Assembly: GCA_973895155.1 (NCBI GenBank)
Contig: OZ316899.1
Coordinates: 4,216,001 to 4,280,000 of the forward strand
Reading direction: 5' to 3'
Length of the DNA: 64,000 nt
DNA from: Marsupella aquatica
Lineage: Eukaryota > Marchantiophyta
Shown here: positions 25,396 through 36,263 of the stretch, piece by piece
Numbering within the stretch: position 1 is the first letter of the stretch
Layout: each line of letters begins with the position of its first letter
The notes under the pieces: generated by a model
Database searches by the model: none
What the model saw: only the letters and a program-made list of their open reading frames with translations
What the model was told of the DNA's origin: nothing
Position numbers and translations under genes: made by a program

Positions 25396-27697
25396 AGCTG
25401 ACAAGGTCCTTGTAGGGGATGTTCCTGCCGGAGAGAAGGTGTTGTTGCAAGAGAAGATACCTCAAGTTAAGACAATGGATCTTGAAAAACTAATTTTTGT
25501 GAATGTCACTTCTAACGGTAATCTGGGTGTTGCTTTGGTGGATACAGGCGCGACCGCTTGCTTCATAAGTGGGCAGGCGGTGGCACGTCTTGGGGTGGAC
25601 GTGCAAGAGTTGCTACAACCATTAGTGTGCAAGTTTGCCAACAACACAAAGGGGATAGTGTCGAGAGTGGTACATAGACTTCGAGTAGAGGTCATAGGCG
25701 AACAACCAAATTTTGTTAGTCAGGAGATGTTCTACGTTCTAGACGGTCTAGCCGTACACTTCATTTTGTTGGTAGGTTATCTCAGAAAGCACAATGTTAC
25801 CTTGAAACCAGGGGGTGAAGTGCTCCATTTTCCCAATAAGGGCGGTGAGCCCATCGTTGTACACAAAGTTACCAAAAATAAAGAAAGATTTCTTAAAGTA
25901 AGTAAAGTGTCATGGTGGAAAGACTTCAAGGGTGGACATGAATGTTTCTTCTTTCATCTCCACCCAATTAAGGAGGATGCTTCGCAGCCAAAGGTTAAGT
26001 CAGCTAAGGTCGGGCCCGACTGCGGTCAAATTCATGAAATTTTAGAGGAATTCAATGACGTGCTCTTGCAGAAGCTACCTAAAGGTTTACTCCCGCGGAG
26101 AGAAGTGGATCACCAAGTTGAGTTGGAGCCAGGTTTGGCTCCTCAGGCTAAAGCTTGTTATCGTTTGAATCTGAACGAACAAATGATGTTGAAGAACGCC
26201 TTGGAAGAGTTGATCGACCAAGGGTTCATTCGTCCTAGTGAGAGTCCTTATGGGGCGCCCGCGCTGTTTGTGTCCAAAAAGGATGGTACTTTGAGGTTGT
26301 GTGCATATTAGCGGGCCCTCATCAAGCAGACGGTAAAGAACAAGTACCCGCTACCTCATATGGATGACCTCTTTGATTGCCTCTCCTGGGCTAGGAAGTT
26401 TTTAGAGGTGAACTTGCGGTCTGGGTATTACTAGATCCGCATGGCTAAGGGAGACGAATATAAGACCGCAATGCGCACAAGGTTTGGATCCTATGAGTTT
26501 TTGGTTATGCTGTTCGGGTTGTGTAATGCAACCGCAACGTTCATGAAGATGATGAATACCATCTTTCATGACTTGCTGGACCAAGGAGTGGTCGTCTTTA
26601 TTGACGACATCCTAATCTACTCAAAAATGTTGGAGGAACATGAGCAGTTGCTCAGAGAAGTGTTCTCTCACCTTCGTAAGGCTCGTCTCTTTGCTAAATC
26701 TAGCAAGTGCAAGTTTGCAATGAACGAGATTCAGTTCCTTGGCCATACCTTTACCCCGGAGGGGATTACGCCTAGTCAGGACAAGCTTAAGGAGATCAAA
26801 GAATGGGAGCGCCCGTCCAATGTAAGCCAGGTTAGAGCCTTCTTAGGATTTACGGGGTTCTATCGGAGATACCCGAAAGACTATGCGAGGATCGCGAGGC
26901 CCCTAAGCGCGCTAACGTTGAAAAACAAAGTGTTTGTGTGGACACAAGATTGCAAGTTAGCATTCCTAGAACTTAAGCGGCTAATGATAACGCCGCCGGT
27001 TTTAAAGTTACCTGAGATGGGGAAGTCGTTCAAGATTTGGACAGACGCAAGTGATTATGCCATTGGCGTCTGTCTTCACCAAGATGGGTGTCCTGTGGCC
27101 TTCGAGTCATGCAAGTTGGAAAATCATTGGATTGTGATCTATGCGTTGAAGAAGTGGGAGATTTACCTTAAGAACGGTCCTACAGTGATAATCCACACAA
27201 AAAGCTTGTCGGGCGGGTAATTCAGTTCTAAGCCAAGGCTGAACCCCAAGGAAATGCGTTGGCAGATGTTCTTGGCGGATTTTGATTTTGAAGTCCGTCA
27301 CCTTTCTGGGAAGACAAACACGGCAGCTGACGCCTTATCGCGTAGGGACCATCATCGTGTCAATGGGATCACAATACTCAAATCCAAGTGGCCAAAGGTT
27401 CTGGCCGCGGCGTATGGGGATGACAGGTTAGCTAAGGAATGACAAAGCAATGGGGGTAGCCAAGGCAAGGTAAGGCACATGTCATTGGGGTTGGATACGA
27501 CGCATAATGTTAAGTTATGACGATACAAGCAGAGGCGTGTGTACATACCAGAGTCTCTAAGGTTAGAGGTTCTGCAAAAGTACCACGACTCACCCTGTGG
27601 AGGGCATGGAGGACAAGATGCTACGTATTGCAGCATGTCGCGAGATGTGTATTGGCCGGAGATGAAGCAATCGGTCCTTCGCCACGTGCAAAGTTTA
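25396..27697 (+). pseudogene. Chromovirus pol remnant, copy B3: protease to integrase start
   Basis: ORF 25439-26311 carries protease (ALVDTGATACFISG, a normal DTG) and RT start ([32 protein letters not shown]). It stops at 26309. After another stop near 26433, ORF 26441-27220 carries RT ([11 protein letters not shown]) and RNase H (WTDASDYAIGVCL). 27254-27442 finishes RNase H, and 27530-27697 is the integrase zinc domain (SPCGGHGGQDATY). It is cut there and joined to LTR copy A2. Same family as 4222-4734 and B2. At least four stops or frame breaks, so dead. Confidence 0.88.
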
Positions 27698-28640
27698 GGG
27701 ACCAAAGTTGGTCCGAGGGTGGCAGGTCTCCGCAAGCATATATGAGGGGAGTGGTGTCACCCTAGGGGCCAAGCACGAGCCGAAGTCGTGAGCCGTGGCG
27801 ATCGCGACACTAGAGGAAACCGCCACACAAAAATGACGATATCTTCCCAACAGGAAGTCCGTTGGAGGACTTCTTGGGTGCGTTGGAAAGCTCTCGACAA
27901 GGGCTACGTCCTCCTGAGCTCAGGTGGGTCTGGGGACACCATGGGTTCTTGGGGTTTATGGGTGTTAGCCCGCCCGCTTGCCAAATCCTATCAAACAGCA
28001 GCCAAGTCGCGTTCAGTCTCCCAAGGGAGCTTGGCATTGGGGAGGCAAGGCCAAGTAGGTGTGGAGATTGAGTTCCAAGAGTGTTTGGCCCCTAGACCAT
28101 CAGTGAGGAAAATTGGGAGTTGGTTGCTAGAGTTGGGGCCATTCTGGTCCCGGCGTGTTGGGACAAGCTTTAGGACAAGCTACGCTATTTGGGCCATGAG
28201 CATGTCCTGGGGTCAAGGCGGTCATTTGGTGATGGATAGGTACGAGAGGGAACCCGGACCGCGCTCAAGGAAGGTGCTATTCTAGACAAACAGTGGGCGT
28301 GGGTTTTGGTTCCGGCTTATGGCATTGGGAGGACCTATCGGTGACCTATTTACCAATGTCTGTTGAGCTTGAGTTAGGATGCTAGACTTGGCAAGTTCTA
28401 GATCTTGAAGGGTTACTTATTGAGGTGCTTGGTTGCTTGTGCAGACAGTGAGGACCGTTGAGTAGCGGTTGCATTGGAGAGCAAGTGCGGCTTCGTATGG
28501 GAGGGGCCGCTGACGGTGCAAGGGGCACTAGGGTGTTTTCTCAAGGTATTCCGTGGAAGCGTTCGGGCAATAGGGGCACTTAGGCGTGAGTGTTGGGATT
28601 GGTGAGGGCACTGGGCGGCTAGGTCCACCACTTGAACCCT
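27698..28640 (+). repeat. Chromovirus LTR, copy A2, 5'-truncated
   Basis: Matches A1 from about 2975 to 3905 with few gaps, including the gggacaagctttaggacaag segment. The first ~540 bp of the LTR are missing because the copy is fused to integrase coding sequence (…gtgcaaagtttaggg) at a few bases of shared sequence. With the minus-strand copy at 28881-29919 it forms an inverted pair. Confidence 0.7.
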
Positions 28641-28880
28641 GACTAGGCATCACACGTACTATAATTTCTCTAAGACAATGAAAGGGCCGAGTTGCTTCTA
28701 TTCCAAAAATCTCTCCAACAACAAAAAGATATGACAAGAGGGGCGAAAGGTGCAAAAAATAAAGGCAAGAAATCCTATCGTCCAAATTTATCCTTGATTA
28801 ATTGCACTGTAAACAGGACCAACACTGGTAGATTTGAAACAAGATTGTTTGTAACCACAACAAAAGAAATCATTGAAGAA
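28641..28880. other. Spacer between two inverted chromovirus LTR copies
   Basis: About 240 bp not shared with any other part of the window. A 75-codon plus-strand frame at 28692-28919 (KGAKNKGKKSYRPN) is lysine-rich and unlike anything I know. It is probably flanking sequence of the B2 element. Confidence 0.35.
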
Positions 28881-29919
28881 ACCCATAAGGATCTAGATCT
28901 CCCATGTCTAGCACCCTAGCCCAAGCTCAACAGACATTGGTAAGTAGGTCAATGATAGGTCCTTTCGATGCCATAAGCTGGAACCAGAACCGACACGCAC
29001 TGTTTGTCAAGAACATCCCCTTCCTTGGGTGCAGCCCGAGTTCCCCCTCATACCTATCCATCAACAAATGACCACCCTATCCCTAGGACATTCTCATGGC
29101 CCAAGAAGCGCAGCTCGTCTTAAAGCTTGTCCCAAGCTTGTCCCAACACTTTGGGACCAGAATGGCCTTGACTCTAGCAACCATCTCTTGGTTCTCGCTC
29201 CACTAATGGTCTAGGGGCCAATTACCCTTGGAACTCAACCTCCATGCCTATTTGGCCTTGCCTCCCCAATGCAAGCTCCCTTGGAGACTAAATGCGACTT
29301 GGCTGTTGTTTTGATAGGATTTGGCAAGCGGGCGAGATAGCCCCCGCAAACCCCAAGAACCCATGGGACCCTTGAACCCAGATGAGCTTAGAAGAATGTA
29401 GTCCTCATTGAGAGATTTCCAAGGCACCCAAGAAGTACTCCAACGGACTTCCCGTTGGGAAGTTATCGTCGTTTTTGTTTGGCGTTTTCCCTTAGTGTTG
29501 TGACCACTGAGGCCCACGACTTTGGCTCGCCCTTAGCCCCCAAGGAGACACCATTCCCCTCATATATGCTTTTGGAGACCTGCCACCCTTGGACCTACTT
29601 TGGTCCCCCAATTCCCCCCCCCCCCACCTGGACCCCAATGGCGTCCGTAAGTGGAGTGCCTTAGCCTGTTGTGATTGGGCCGACCTAGTACTCATGCCTA
29701 GGCCCTTGGATGTCATTGTTGCCCGGGACCCCCAATTGGCCAAACCCAGATCGGGCCGTAACTCATGCCCCAATTGTCCGTTGTCCATGGAATAAACTCT
29801 ATTTACCTTGGGTTCAAGAAGAGCTCTCACTCAAGCCCTCAAAACTCAAGGTCCGTCTGGGGGTCTGGACGGTCAACCCTTGAGTCCGATCCATTCCCTC
29901 TTGACCCAACCAACCCTCA
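28881..29919 (-). repeat. 3' LTR of chromovirus B2, downstream part
   Basis: In reverse it matches A1 from about 2625 to 3680. With 37862-38061 it makes one LTR that was split by element F: the sequence on either side joins to the A1 order when F and one copy of cctca are removed. Contains a C run at about 29609-29621. Only shadow ORFs. Confidence 0.75.
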
Positions 29920-30497
29920 TGTAATAGAGGGTTTAAGCCCTTAAGGATATAAAAGTTATCATATATGAAAAAAATGGTTTTCAATGACCATGTTGAGGAC
30001 CTTGAATGACTATTTAAATATCTTTGAAGTATATTAAGCTTGAATCATGCCAAGGTGCATGTAAAGATGTTATGGTTCCTCATCCAACTCAATAGTGAAA
30101 GAGGAAGAAAACCATAAATGGATTGGTATTGGGAAAATTTGATATTGAGGAGAGACCTATTTCAAACCCTCAAGGAATGGTTTGGCTTTGGAATTGAGAT
30201 CCAACTTTTCACAAATTTGAGTTAGACGGTTAATTCTAAGATGAATTAATCAGTGCATTTTAGTAACAAGTAGCTCAAACATTTATCAAGGTTGTGTTGC
30301 CCCACATTCTAATAGTTCATGGGAAAAATTACACCAGCTAAGTCACGGAAATTGAGGAGTTATTCCATCCAGAATTTGAAGCGATTTCCATCCGGTTTTT
30401 GAGTCGGTTTTTGATCCGATTTGGACATATCACCTGGTAGAAAATTGACCATAACTCTCAAACCATTTATCCAAATCAAGATCTATAAAGTGTGTTG

Positions 30498-30661
30498 TGT
30501 TGTAACCATTTACTCTAGACCATGGTTAACCCCTAACCCTATCCTGAAGGGGTAACATGGGTTAACACCAACCCCAACATGTAACCCTATGGTGACTATA
30601 TAAGTCACACCCATAATGGAACACAATAGCGAGTTGCAAGTCTCTCCATTGTCACACAACA
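30498..30661 (+). repeat. 5' LTR of the copia element
   Basis: 164 bp, tgttgtaacc...cacacaaca. A TATA box, tatataa, is at 30597-30603, 65 bp before the end. Contains two gggttaac-like segments. Base for base the same as 36100-36263 by eye. Confidence 0.95.
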
Positions 30662-30675
30662 CGTTATCAGCGCGA
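30662..30675 (+). other. Primer-binding site candidate of the copia element
   Basis: cgttatcagcgcga starts straight after the LTR. It does not begin with TGG, so a tRNA 3' end would not prime here. It resembles the GTTATCAGCACGA type seen in some plant copia families and is consistent with priming by an internal cut of initiator tRNA-Met. That mechanism is known from Drosophila copia and is only inferred here. Confidence 0.4.
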
Positions 30676-31117
30676 TAGCATCTAATTTTTTTTTTTCAGT
30701 TTGGAGTTAAGGTAGGATAATTGGAGTACGGCTTTCAGACAAAGAAATTGACTTCCAATGTTGCGTTTTTAGCCCCACCCCACATCAGTAACTGCCACCG
30801 ATTCAAATCACACCATAATTTAAACTTCGGATCCTCTGAATAGTCCACGAATCCTTACGGAAAACACACAATCCGTATATAATTGATTAGTGACACTATC
30901 GGAGAGGCATGAATCACTTTGAAATAGTGTTTTCCCGTTCAAATTCGACTCAATTTTTTTTATATCTTATTGTTCCGCCACGGAAATCCTGAGTTTCTTT
31001 TATCGCCAAGGAAAATCCCGTGGATAAAAAGGCACGAGTGATTGAAGTAATTGAGAACGACATAGATTTGATATTAATCAGAACGCGGACAGTGATTTGT
31101 TACAGATTTGAGATACT

Positions 31118-34100
31118 ATGGCCACCCTGGAGAAATTACACTTTCCAGCCCTATTGGCAGATGGCAATAATTACTTAACCTGGTCAATAGATGTAGAGAC
31201 CTACTTCGCATCAATACAACTAGAGGATACATTAATTACTGATGACAATTTAACATTGCAACAGAAGGCCAAAGCTGTATTTCTACTTAGACAGCATTTG
31301 ACACCATCACTGAAGACACAATATATGAGTGATCTTAATCCCCGTCTATTATGGGACAAATTAAAAGCTCGATTTGACCATATGCGAGAGGTCTGGCTCC
31401 CAGAAGCCCGCAGGGATTGGTTTAATCTACGTGTCATGGATCATACTTCTATAGCAAATTATAATAGTTCTCTATTTCGTATTACATCTCAATTGGAGAT
31501 GTGTGGCCACCCAGTTGCAGACTTAGACAAAATCGATAAAACGTTGAGTACTTTCCCAGAGGCCAACATCGCCTTGGGAACTCAATACAGGAATATGCAA
31601 TTCACAACTTATTCTAACTTAATTGCACATCTCCTAGTAGAGGAGAAACAACAAATTGTCTCTATACAGAATGCAAGGAAACGACCACCAGGCACTGCAC
31701 CTATACCACAGAAACCAGAAATTAATTACAATGCCCCAGAAGACCAACAACGAAATATAAGAGGCCGGGGTACACAAAGAGGTGGATATAGAGGACGAGG
31801 TCGCAACTCAAATTATAGTGGAAGGGGAAATCAGTATGAAAATACCAGAGGTCGAGGCAGCAGAAGCCGTGGCCGGGGTAGAGGAAGAGGACGCGGCAGA
31901 GGTCACGCCCAATCATCTGACAACACACGAGAAGACCGAATGTGTTATAGATGTGGAAAAATTGGCCACCTAAAGAAAGACTGCTGGGCTTCTGACCAAG
32001 CGGCTAAGAGGCACTCAGAAGCAAGAGCTAAGTTAAAGCAAAATCCAGATGGCAACTATATGGAATTGGAAGAGGAGCTACCATCTTATCGAGAAGAAAA
32101 TGATACGATAGACCAATCCAACGCTGAAGCTCATCTGGTGACAGAAGAGCCACCATATCCCTCCTCCAACGATCCCAATTTAGGTATCATTGATAGTGGG
32201 ACATCCCACACTATCCTAAAAGATAGGAGTTATTTCCAAGATATCACTCCATCTGCCAGGATAATGACAACCATATCAGGTACGAATAAGATTGAGGAAG
32301 GAACAGGAAAGGCTACTGTCAAATTTCCCCAAGGAACAGTCATTAACATCGAAGCAGCTATCTTTGCACCAAAAGCTACTCGAAATTTGATTAGCTTCAA
32401 AGACGTTGTTGCTAATAATTATCAACTCCGCACAGCAATGATCCAGCAGAAACCTACTTTGCAAATAGTAGCCATGACCACAGATGGAATTCAAATCAAA
32501 GAGATACTACCTCTAATACCCCCAGGTTTATATGCAGCCCCAATAACAGCGAACTATGCCACAGCAGAATCAAATAATCTTACATACCTCTGGCACTGTC
32601 GACTGGGGCACCCGGGAATAAATATGTACCGTCGCATCATCAAGGACTCACGAGGAATCCCTAAAGGAGTGCGTCCATCTATAAATCATAAGCAATGTCT
32701 TGCATGTTCTCAGGGGAAGCTGAGTACACGCCCAGCTACACAAAAGACCATCTATACTATCCCTAAATTCCTGGAACGTCTAAATGCTGATGTCTGCGGG
32801 CCAATACACCCTCCAAGTGGGCCTTTCAGATATTTTTTAGCCATTGTAGACTCTTCAACTAAATGGCTCCACGTTTCATTAATTTCTACTCGTAACCTGG
32901 TCTTTGCCAGAATCTTAGCCAACTTATTAAAACTTCGAGTACAATTCCCAGATTGTCCAATTAAGAAATTGCGAGTGGACGGGGCAGGGGAATTTACCTC
33001 CAGAGCATTTGACGACTTCTGTATGACAGCGGGGATCGACATTGAATACTCAGTTCCTTACGTCCATTTCCAGAACGGCATAGCAGAGTCAATCATAAAA
33101 AGGATTCAAATGATAACAAGGCCACTTCTATTGAACTCTAAACTACCACCTTCAGCATGGGGACACGCTGTCCTCCATGCAACAACTTTGCTTAAGTATC
33201 GACCGTCAGCATTTAATACTAAAACCCCTCATCACCTTGCATTCGGTTTACCCCCTGACCTTTCACACATTAGAGTATTCGGATGTAAAGTGATGGTACC
33301 CATCCTTGGGCCACATCGATCCAAACTTGGCCCACAGAGGAGAGAAGGTATTTATATTGGCCATGACTCCTCGTCTCTTATCCGCTATCTGGAACCTAGC
33401 ACAGCTGATGTATTTAAAGCAAGACACGCTGACTGCCATTTCTATGAGGAAATTTTCCCCTCATTACACGACATAACACCAGTACAGCTCAATTGGAATA
33501 GCAGAAATCTACTCAATCAAGATCCAAGAACTCAAAGTGCAGACGAGGAGGTAAGGCGCTTATTACATCTCCACGAAATGTTGGAAAAGATTCCTGACGC
33601 TTTCAATGACGCAGCAAATGTGACCAGATCACATGTTGAAGCAGTCAATACCCCAGCTCGGATTCAGCTGCTGCCAACTCAAGCAAAGGAAACCTTACCT
33701 AAGGCGAAGAGAGGACGCCCACTAGGATCCACTGATTCTCGCCCTCGCCAGAGACGTACACAAACGGTAAATACTGAAACCACATTTAATCTGGTCAGTA
33801 TCGAACCAGAGAAAAAGAGGGCACCAGATAATGAAGAAATGTCTATTCAATACACACACACAGGACACATTTATGCTCGATCAAACACAATAATAGACGA
33901 GCAGTTTGCTTATCATATAGCCCAATCCATCTCAAATGATACACCTGATCCCTATACAATCAAAGAAGCACAGAAAAGGCCCGATTGGCCACAGTGGAGA
34001 GAGGCTATCAATACAGAAATGGACGCATTAATCAAAAGACAAGTATTCGGCCCAGTTAAGGTTGTACAACCAAAGAATGACTATACAGATAGTCGTTTTA

Positions 34101-35737
34101 TATTCGTTAGAAAACGCAATGCCCAAGGAGATGTCATAAGATATCGAGCAAGGCTTGTAGCGAAAGGCTACACCCAAATCCCTGGAAGGGATTACGATTT
34201 AACCTATTCGCCAGTTATGGATGTAACTACCTTTAGGTACTTAATATCTTTTTCAAGAAAGCATAAACTCAAAAACATACTCATGGACGTGGTAACTGCG
34301 TACCTATATGGAGTCTTAGACTCCGAAATATATATGAAAGCTCCAAAGGAATTGCTCGAAAGAGTGGTAGAGCACATCCAGGGGAAGAATATACATACCC
34401 TAAGTCAGGACATGAAGTCGGGACTTCGACAGATTGTCCCTGATGATGACATTAAAGGCCTAGTGTTGAGCAGTGGCAACACACTCAAAGAACCACTCCA
34501 GTACCCAGGTAAATATGGGACTGGACAGCAGGCATTTGCTGTGCAAGTCCTTAAATCAATAAACGGACTGAAACAGAGCGGACGCATCTGGTATCAGACA
34601 TTCAAAACTAAGATGCAGACTCTTGGCTTTATAAATGACGACCTCGCCCCTTGCATTTTTATAAAACACCTAGCACCTGAGTTCGTGATATTAGCACTAT
34701 ATGTTGATGACGTCAATCTGTTCGGCACCCCCAAGCTATTAAAGCAGACTATTAATACAATGAAGGGCATCTTCGAAATGAAAGAACTGGGAGAACCGAC
34801 GTATTGCCTCGGTCTACAGTTCGACCACCTGCCACAAGGTATGTTTATTAGTCAATCAACTTACACAAAGAAAATTCTTCGACAGTTTAACATGCAGAAT
34901 GCTTACTCAGTCTCGACTCCCATGGAGATGCGATCCCTGGACACCACTAAAGATATGTTTAGAAGGAGACAAGAAAATGAACCACTTCTTGATGCAGACA
35001 AGCCTTATTTATCTGCAATCGGAGCTCTCCTCTATCTGGCGAACAACACCCGTCCCGACATTTCATTTGCAGTGAGTCTCTTGGCACGACATAGCGCCCA
35101 ACCTACTATTCGCCACTGGAACGGCATCAAACGACTATTTCGTTATCTTCAAGGCTCCATGGATATGGGCCTGTATTTCGCCAATGATAACCCGGATGAA
35201 CTGCAAGGATACGCGGACGCTGGATATCTATCCGATCCGCATGACTCGAAATCTCAGACTGGTTATGTCTTCTTGCAAGGCAACACAGCAATATCATGGC
35301 GCAGTACAAAACAAACCTTGACTACCACATCGTCCAATCATTCAGAAGTAATAGCTCTTTACGAAGCAACAAGAGAAGCGCTATGGCTTCGAAACATCAT
35401 AAACCACATCCGCAAGAATACTGGTAAGCCACTACTCACCAAACCGACGATTATCCATGAAGATAACAAAGCTTGCGTGGACCAAATCAATGCAGGATAT
35501 ATGAAGACAGACCGCACGAAGCATATCGACCCAAAATTTTTCTTTACCCATGAACAGATAGGGCAGCACATCAATGTGCACTGGAAGAGCTCCCAGGAGA
35601 ACTGTGCTGATCTATTCACGAAGCCATTACCCGCCAGCCTCCATCGAAAGCACGTAGCAGCGATCGGCATGACAAGATTGTCGACATTGCGCCTGCCCGT
35701 CGACACACAAACGAGAGAAACTCCACAGTTTAAATGA
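31118..35737 (+). CDS. Copia gag-pol polyprotein, intact
   Basis: 1539 codons from ATG at 31118. Gag (1-290) has an RG-rich stretch at ~212-265 and a CCHC knuckle CYRCGKIGHLKKDC at ~275. Protease: GIIDSGTSHTI at ~355. Integrase: zinc domain LWHCRLGHPG...CLACSQGK at ~490-530, catalytic Asp in NADVCGP (~556), Asp in RVDGAGEF (~617), Glu in GIAESI (~653). RT starts ~960, with RYRARLVAKGYTQIPG and active site YVDDVNLFG (~1195). RNase H: YADAGY (~1365), HSEVIAL, HEDNKACVDQI (~1447). The order integrase before RT defines Ty1/copia. No frameshift separates gag and pol, so the gag:pol ratio must be set some other way, such as splicing or processing. Confidence 0.97.
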   Translation: MATLEKLHFPALLADGNNYLTWSIDVETYFASIQLEDTLITDDNLTLQQKAKAVFLLRQHLTPSLKTQYMSDLNPRLLWDKLKARFDHMREVWLPEARRDWFNLRVMDHTSIANYNSSLFRITSQLEMCGHPVADLDKIDKTLSTFPEANIALGTQYRNMQFTTYSNLIAHLLVEEKQQIVSIQNARKRPPGTAPIPQKPEINYNAPEDQQRNIRGRGTQRGGYRGRGRNSNYSGRGNQYENTRGRGSRSRGRGRGRGRGRGHAQSSDNTREDRMCYRCGKIGHLKKDCWASDQAAKRHSEARAKLKQNPDGNYMELEEELPSYREENDTIDQSNAEAHLVTEEPPYPSSNDPNLGIIDSGTSHTILKDRSYFQDITPSARIMTTISGTNKIEEGTGKATVKFPQGTVINIEAAIFAPKATRNLISFKDVVANNYQLRTAMIQQKPTLQIVAMTTDGIQIKEILPLIPPGLYAAPITANYATAESNNLTYLWHCRLGHPGINMYRRIIKDSRGIPKGVRPSINHKQCLACSQGKLSTRPATQKTIYTIPKFLERLNADVCGPIHPPSGPFRYFLAIVDSSTKWLHVSLISTRNLVFARILANLLKLRVQFPDCPIKKLRVDGAGEFTSRAFDDFCMTAGIDIEYSVPYVHFQNGIAESIIKRIQMITRPLLLNSKLPPSAWGHAVLHATTLLKYRPSAFNTKTPHHLAFGLPPDLSHIRVFGCKVMVPILGPHRSKLGPQRREGIYIGHDSSSLIRYLEPSTADVFKARHADCHFYEEIFPSLHDITPVQLNWNSRNLLNQDPRTQSADEEVRRLLHLHEMLEKIPDAFNDAANVTRSHVEAVNTPARIQLLPTQAKETLPKAKRGRPLGSTDSRPRQRRTQTVNTETTFNLVSIEPEKKRAPDNEEMSIQYTHTGHIYARSNTIIDEQFAYHIAQSISNDTPDPYTIKEAQKRPDWPQWREAINTEMDALIKRQVFGPVKVVQPKNDYTDSRFIFVRKRNAQGDVIRYRARLVAKGYTQIPGRDYDLTYSPVMDVTTFRYLISFSRKHKLKNILMDVVTAYLYGVLDSEIYMKAPKELLERVVEHIQGKNIHTLSQDMKSGLRQIVPDDDIKGLVLSSGNTLKEPLQYPGKYGTGQQAFAVQVLKSINGLKQSGRIWYQTFKTKMQTLGFINDDLAPCIFIKHLAPEFVILALYVDDVNLFGTPKLLKQTINTMKGIFEMKELGEPTYCLGLQFDHLPQGMFISQSTYTKKILRQFNMQNAYSVSTPMEMRSLDTTKDMFRRRQENEPLLDADKPYLSAIGALLYLANNTRPDISFAVSLLARHSAQPTIRHWNGIKRLFRYLQGSMDMGLYFANDNPDELQGYADAGYLSDPHDSKSQTGYVFLQGNTAISWRSTKQTLTTTSSNHSEVIALYEATREALWLRNIINHIRKNTGKPLLTKPTIIHEDNKACVDQINAGYMKTDRTKHIDPKFFFTHEQIGQHINVHWKSSQENCADLFTKPLPASLHRKHVAAIGMTRLSTLRLPVDTQTRETPQFK

Positions 35738-36089
35738 GCAGCTCGAGCCGACAGACGACAGCCGACTCGACGACGATGCAACCTAAAACTTTCGTTCCTG
35801 TATACATAGACAGAATACGATTTTTCATACCAATACAAGATAGAATAATTATTATCGTAAACACCCCATTTAAACTAAGGGGAAGTAGTTTTAGTAATAG
35901 GGGACCCAAATTAAACTTTACATTTGGACAAATTATAAGGTAGACTCACCTTAGTGCAAATTTAAGAAAATCCTACTAATGGTGGCTAGAACCCTTTTTC
36001 CTTATGAAGAAAGCAGAAGGTTTTAATGGGGTAGCACCAAAAATAAACATAGGGTTAGTAGTGTGGTGATTTTATACCCCTAAACTCTC

Positions 36090-36099
36090 CAAGGGGAAG
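36090..36099 (+). other. Polypurine tract of the copia element
   Basis: caaggggaag abuts the 3' LTR at 36100. The 350 bp between the ORF end and this tract is AT-rich and non-coding. Confidence 0.75.
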
Positions 36100-36263
36100 T
36101 GTTGTAACCATTTACTCTAGACCATGGTTAACCCCTAACCCTATCCTGAAGGGGTAACATGGGTTAACACCAACCCCAACATGTAACCCTATGGTGACTA
36201 TATAAGTCACACCCATAATGGAACACAATAGCGAGTTGCAAGTCTCTCCATTGTCACACAACA
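36100..36263 (+). repeat. 3' LTR of the copia element
   Basis: Same 164 bp as 30498-30661, with TATA box tatataa at 36199-36205. It is followed by the target duplication tgttg. Confidence 0.95.

Larger units (their letters stand above)
30498..36263 (+). mobile_element. Intact Ty1/copia retrotransposon
   Basis: 5766 bp with 164-bp LTRs that look identical, flanked by tgttg at 30493-30497 and 36264-36268. It has a polypurine tract, a primer-site-like sequence and one uninterrupted gag-pol ORF of 1539 codons with all catalytic motifs. Identical LTRs mean a recent insertion. It may still be able to move. It sits inside solo LTR F. Confidence 0.95.

Noticed and set aside
29609-29621. Poly-C run as a regulatory tract
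   Set aside because: Matches a place where the other LTR copies have a mixed G/C stretch; simple slippage expansion is enough.
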